A stretch of 64,000 nucleotides of DNA, from contig NZ_JAAZWE010000006.1 of assembly GCF_013185185.1 (NCBI RefSeq), positions 124,001 to 188,000 on the forward strand, in the 5' to 3' direction. This stretch comes from Saccharibacillus endophyticus (GTDB taxonomy: Bacteria; Bacillota; Bacilli; Paenibacillales; Paenibacillaceae). The translations under genes and the position numbers were made by a program. Below the pieces are notes generated by a model. That model had not been told where the DNA came from, ran no database searches, and was given only the letters and a program-made list of their open reading frames with translations. Shown here one piece after another: positions 62,496 to 64,000 of the stretch. Each line of letters starts with the position of its first letter. The first letter of the stretch is position 1.

Positions 62496-63023
62496 TTAGT
62501 ACAGTTCGCTTGAGCGACGATCAGCCTGGGCTTGTTCCATTTCGCGATCAAGCTCGCGACTTTGACGATCCAGGGCATCCCAACCATCCTGGGCCAGCAG
62601 TTCAAGCTGCGCTTCGATCAGCGTCCGGAAACGCGTGCGGTAGATCGAAGCCTGCTTCTTCAGTTCTTCCATCTCTACAGCAACTTTACGAGATTTGACG
62701 AGCGACTCGTTGATGATGCGATCGGCGTTCTTTTCCGCTTCTTTCACGACCAGCTGTGCTTCCTTTTTCGCGTTGCCGCGGACTTCATCCGCCGCTTCCT
62801 GCGCCACGATAATCGTCTTGCTCAGCGTCTCTTCCAGGTTCATGAAGTGATTCAGACGTTCTTCCATGGAAGTCATCCGATGCAGCAGATCTTTGTTTTC
62901 CCGAATCACGCTTTCGTAATCCTTAATGACCTGATCCAAAAACTCGTTGACTTCATCCTCGTCGTATCCCCGAAGACGCCGGCTGAATTCTTTGTTATGT
63001 ATATCCAGCGGTGTTAATGCCAT
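62496..63023 (-). CDS. divIVA: DivIVA cell-division and polarity protein
   Basis: Coiled-coil protein that binds curved membrane at division sites and poles. 175 residues. The N-terminal lipid-binding and dimerisation motif is LTPLDIHNKEFSRRLRGYDE, followed by DEVNEFLDQVIKDYESVI, then a long heptad coiled coil (AAACCA-free, Glu/Lys-rich, about residues 60-160). GGAGGT lies seven bases before the ATG at 63023. It is placed between ylmH and ileS, as in B. subtilis. Confidence 0.95.
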   Translation of the reverse strand: MALTPLDIHNKEFSRRLRGYDEDEVNEFLDQVIKDYESVIRENKDLLHRMTSMEERLNHFMNLEETLSKTIIVAQEAADEVRGNAKKEAQLVVKEAEKNADRIINESLVKSRKVAVEMEELKKQASIYRTRFRTLIEAQLELLAQDGWDALDRQSRELDREMEQAQADRRSSELY

Positions 63024-63189
63024 GATGTGCACCTCCAATGTATTAAGCACGCTGCCAACCCCTCGGCGAAAGCTCAGGCTGCATCACGTCCGTGCATAAG
63101 ACCGCTGCGCTTGCGCGCAGGCAGTCCTTTTGGTTTTATCGGAATTTCGACATCGAAACGTGAATTCCTGCATAGTTCCACACAAACCG

Positions 63190-63972
63190 TTATACGAATT
63201 TTCCGATGCGGACACGATAACGCCCTTTTTTCGTCAGATCGCCGATCTCCAACACCCGGAAGCGACCGAATCCTTGGAGCGATACCGTATCGCCTTCACG
63301 CAGCGTTTTGGAAGGATCTTCTTCGACTTTCCAGTTGACGCGGCAGCGGCCGGCTTTGATCGGCGCGAGAATCTTTGCCCGACTCATGCGGTAAACGTCG
63401 CTGACAATTCCGTCAAGACGCGGTGAAGCCACGGTGAGTTCCATTTCGGCAAGCTCCGATTCCGAAGCGCGCAATGAGGCAATCGGCAGCACTTCGGTAA
63501 ATACGCTGACCCGATGCACCTGTCTCAGCTCCAGATTAAGAAAATCCGCGATCTCGGCAGCTACCACGATGTGGCAACCGTCTTCGCGCGGATGGATATC
63601 ACCGATCTTGGAACGCTTCATGCCAAGTCCAAGTACCGATCCCATATAGTCACCGTGCGCAAGCTCCGTGAACTTGCTGTCCGCCGGAGTGATCGACAGC
63701 ACGGCCAATTTCATATCCTCGTCGCCCAGGTCCCGATAATCCGGCGCGATTACGGCTCGGCGCCGCTCCGCCTGGGGACTTCCGCCTTCAAGGCGAATCG
63801 CTACGTCTTGTTCCGAATTCGCCAACATCGACAATAGTTGAAGCTGGCGCGGATCAAGAAAGTCGGTCAGCTTCAACTCGTGATAGCGGGCCGCTCCTTC
63901 AAGCCATTCGGAAGCACGATCCACGAATTCCCGCTCGTCGGGATGGACGTGTTCATGTGTGTTTTTAGACAT
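63190..63972 (-). CDS. ylmH: YlmH-type S4-domain RNA-binding protein
   Basis: 260-residue protein next to the division genes. The N-terminal region (FLDPRQLQLLSMLANSEQDV) and central FELAHGDYMG-like GDYMGSVLGLGMKRSKIGDI are typical of YlmH. The C-terminal S4 domain includes LDGIVSDVYRMSRAKILAPI and VSLQGFGRFRVLEIG. YlmH homologues bind ribosomes and assist stalled-ribosome rescue in B. subtilis; that role is inferred. GAGGAG is upstream of the ATG. The 166-base gap to divIVA shows no clear signal. Confidence 0.92.
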   Translation of the reverse strand: MSKNTHEHVHPDEREFVDRASEWLEGAARYHELKLTDFLDPRQLQLLSMLANSEQDVAIRLEGGSPQAERRRAVIAPDYRDLGDEDMKLAVLSITPADSKFTELAHGDYMGSVLGLGMKRSKIGDIHPREDGCHIVVAAEIADFLNLELRQVHRVSVFTEVLPIASLRASESELAEMELTVASPRLDGIVSDVYRMSRAKILAPIKAGRCRVNWKVEEDPSKTLREGDTVSLQGFGRFRVLEIGDLTKKGRYRVRIGKFV

Positions 63973-64000
63973 CTGTCAAACTCCTCTGACATTCATGATC

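Overview
The window reads as a chromosomal segment of a spore-forming Gram-positive of the Paenibacillaceae (a Paenibacillus or Saccharibacillus relative). This is inferred from strong AGGAGG-type ribosome binding sites, Yes/Lpl-type polysaccharide regulators and lipoprotein transporters, T-box and PyrR leaders, a KimA potassium importer, a NucB-type nuclease, and a ylmH-divIVA-ileS-lspA-rluD-pyr order that is syntenic with Bacillus. No phage, insertion sequence or CRISPR array is visible.

Layout. 1-1900: RNase H with a viroplasmin domain, and a ChbG/YdjC deacetylase. 1980-11100: minus-strand arabino-oligosaccharide locus (response regulator, sensor kinase, lipoprotein, two permeases, GH127, GH43) with a cre site on its transporter promoter. 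11400-23500: second minus-strand plant-polysaccharide locus (oxidoreductase, unknown toroid-type protein, sugar isomerase, Lpl-type permeases and lipoprotein, membrane AraC regulator, GH105). 23600-26800: tRNA-Leu, a chemoreceptor, an undescribed structured RNA, and a small SOS-controlled gene. 26800-32900: kimA with a c-di-AMP riboswitch candidate, a run of small envelope genes with a NucB nuclease, a candidate small RNA, and azoreductase. 32960-34890: tandem quinone-type dioxygenases behind an MhqR-like operator. 35070-39600: GH88 and DUF2264 hydrolases with a divergent AraC regulator, then a serine hydrolase. 39700-43300: a diguanylate cyclase split by an in-frame amber codon, two tRNAs, and an orphan binding protein. 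43490-53050: pyrRBC-carAB-pyrFE with attenuator. 53380-64000: chemoreceptor, dapL, rluD-lspA, T-box-ileS, divIVA, ylmH.

How the parts work together. The carbohydrate loci import oligosaccharides through binding-protein transporters that carry no ATPase gene of their own (a shared MsmX-type ATPase elsewhere is inferred). They trim the imported material with intracellular GH127, GH43, GH105 and GH88 enzymes and are controlled by membrane sensors or AraC regulators plus carbon catabolite control. Two chemoreceptors and the cyclase share sigma-D-like promoters.

The most novel content is non-coding. (1) Four long covarying hairpins at 26656, 30850, 49441 and 56836 form one family with a conserved internal motif. 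(2) A free-standing RNA at about 25922-26090 has its own promoter, a predicted pseudoknot and a terminator. (3) A small gene at 26260-26496 lies behind a textbook LexA-controlled promoter.
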